From Aquarana catesbeiana (lineage: Eukaryota > Chordata > Amphibia > Anura > Ranidae): 64,000 bases of DNA. Positions 63,601 through 64,000 of this stretch are shown here, piece after piece. The notes below the pieces were generated by a model that saw only the letters and a list, made by a program, of their open reading frames with translations, made no database searches and had not been told where the DNA came from. Where the stretch lies: the NCBI RefSeq assembly GCF_042186555.1, contig NC_133327.1:101267853-101331852 (forward strand). Direction: 5' to 3'. The translations under genes and the position numbers were made by a program. Numbering within the stretch: the first letter of the stretch is position 1; each line of letters opens with the position of its first letter.

Positions 63601-64000
63601 TAAATAAATCAAATTCATAAAATGGGTGGGAGGGCAGGCTGGGGAGGAAAGAGCTAGATGATGCCAGACTTCCTGAAGCCAAGAAAAAAAGGTGTGCTGT
63701 AACTGACTCCAGCTACAGCTTTTAATGCACACTATGAGAAGCTCACAGTGTGCAGTGAAAGTTAATTTTAGCAGAGGAGAGGAGCTTGTGGAAGGAGTTC
63801 ATTTTTTTTAGAATTTTATCCAAAACATTCTATGGTTTTGAAAAGGGTAGAGAATAGTTTGTATTTTTGTTGGGTTTTGATTTCTGTCTGTGACCTACTA
63901 AGTTAAAGCGGAGCTCCAGGTTTGAAGTTAGATTATCCAAAAAAAAAATAGATGAGCCTTGCTATCAGCACTGTATAAACTTTATTTAGCATCAGCTATG
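63601..64000. other. CMPK2 intron 2, end of window
   Basis: No exon recognised. GTTAAAGCGGAGCTCCAGG near 63903 looks like the start of another MITE of the 49913-50446 type. Confidence 0.4.

Overview
The window is vertebrate nuclear DNA, almost certainly from a frog and probably a ranid or other neobatrachian. The species-level call is inference from the repeat families. Two host genes are present, both interferon-response genes: RSAD2 (viperin) on the minus strand, complete in six exons between 46160 and 28056, and CMPK2 on the plus strand, with exons 1 and 2 at 57880-58644 and 62626-62737 and the rest beyond the window. They stand head to head, 11.7 kb apart, which is the arrangement conserved in vertebrates. 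Viperin converts CTP to the chain terminator ddhCTP, and CMPK2 is a nucleoside-monophosphate kinase thought to feed the CTP pool, so the pair forms a functional unit. No rRNA, tRNA or CRISPR array was seen.

Nearly everything else is transposable elements, many with boundaries fixed here by target-site duplications (TSDs). 1-404 is the end of an LTR. 1366-3961 is a hAT-type element filled with a 31-bp minisatellite. 4780-5954 is a small piggyBac-type (TTAA) element. From 6164 to 23329 one 13-bp TSD frames a LINE fragment that has been opened by two insertions. The first is an autonomous Harbinger element (about 6221-18367) carrying a DDE transposase, a Myb/SANT-like protein and a MADF-like protein, and itself interrupted by a complete Ty3/gypsy chromovirus (6360-12063) whose 673-bp LTRs look identical. 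The second is a 3.1-kb foldback element (19487-22603) that received another minisatellite-bearing hAT element (19540-20854).

23.8-28 kb holds nested MITEs downstream of RSAD2. The RSAD2 introns carry a foldback element with a hAT and a MITE nested inside (28622-31672, intron 5), a 6.25-kb piggyBac derivative that retains the cysteine-rich C-terminal domain (36638-42890, intron 2) and a hAT element (44352-45720, intron 1). The spacer between the two genes contains a minisatellite split by a dead Tc1 element, a DIRS-type reverse transcriptase fossil, further minisatellites, a third minisatellite-bearing hAT element (52934-54076) and two nested piggyBac elements ending only 173 bp before the CMPK2 start codon. 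CMPK2 intron 1 has a 765-bp solo LTR (61787-62551).

Exon boundaries were worked out by hand from GT/AG sites, reading frame and known family features. Repeat-family names rest on termini, TSD length and encoded domains, not on a database search.
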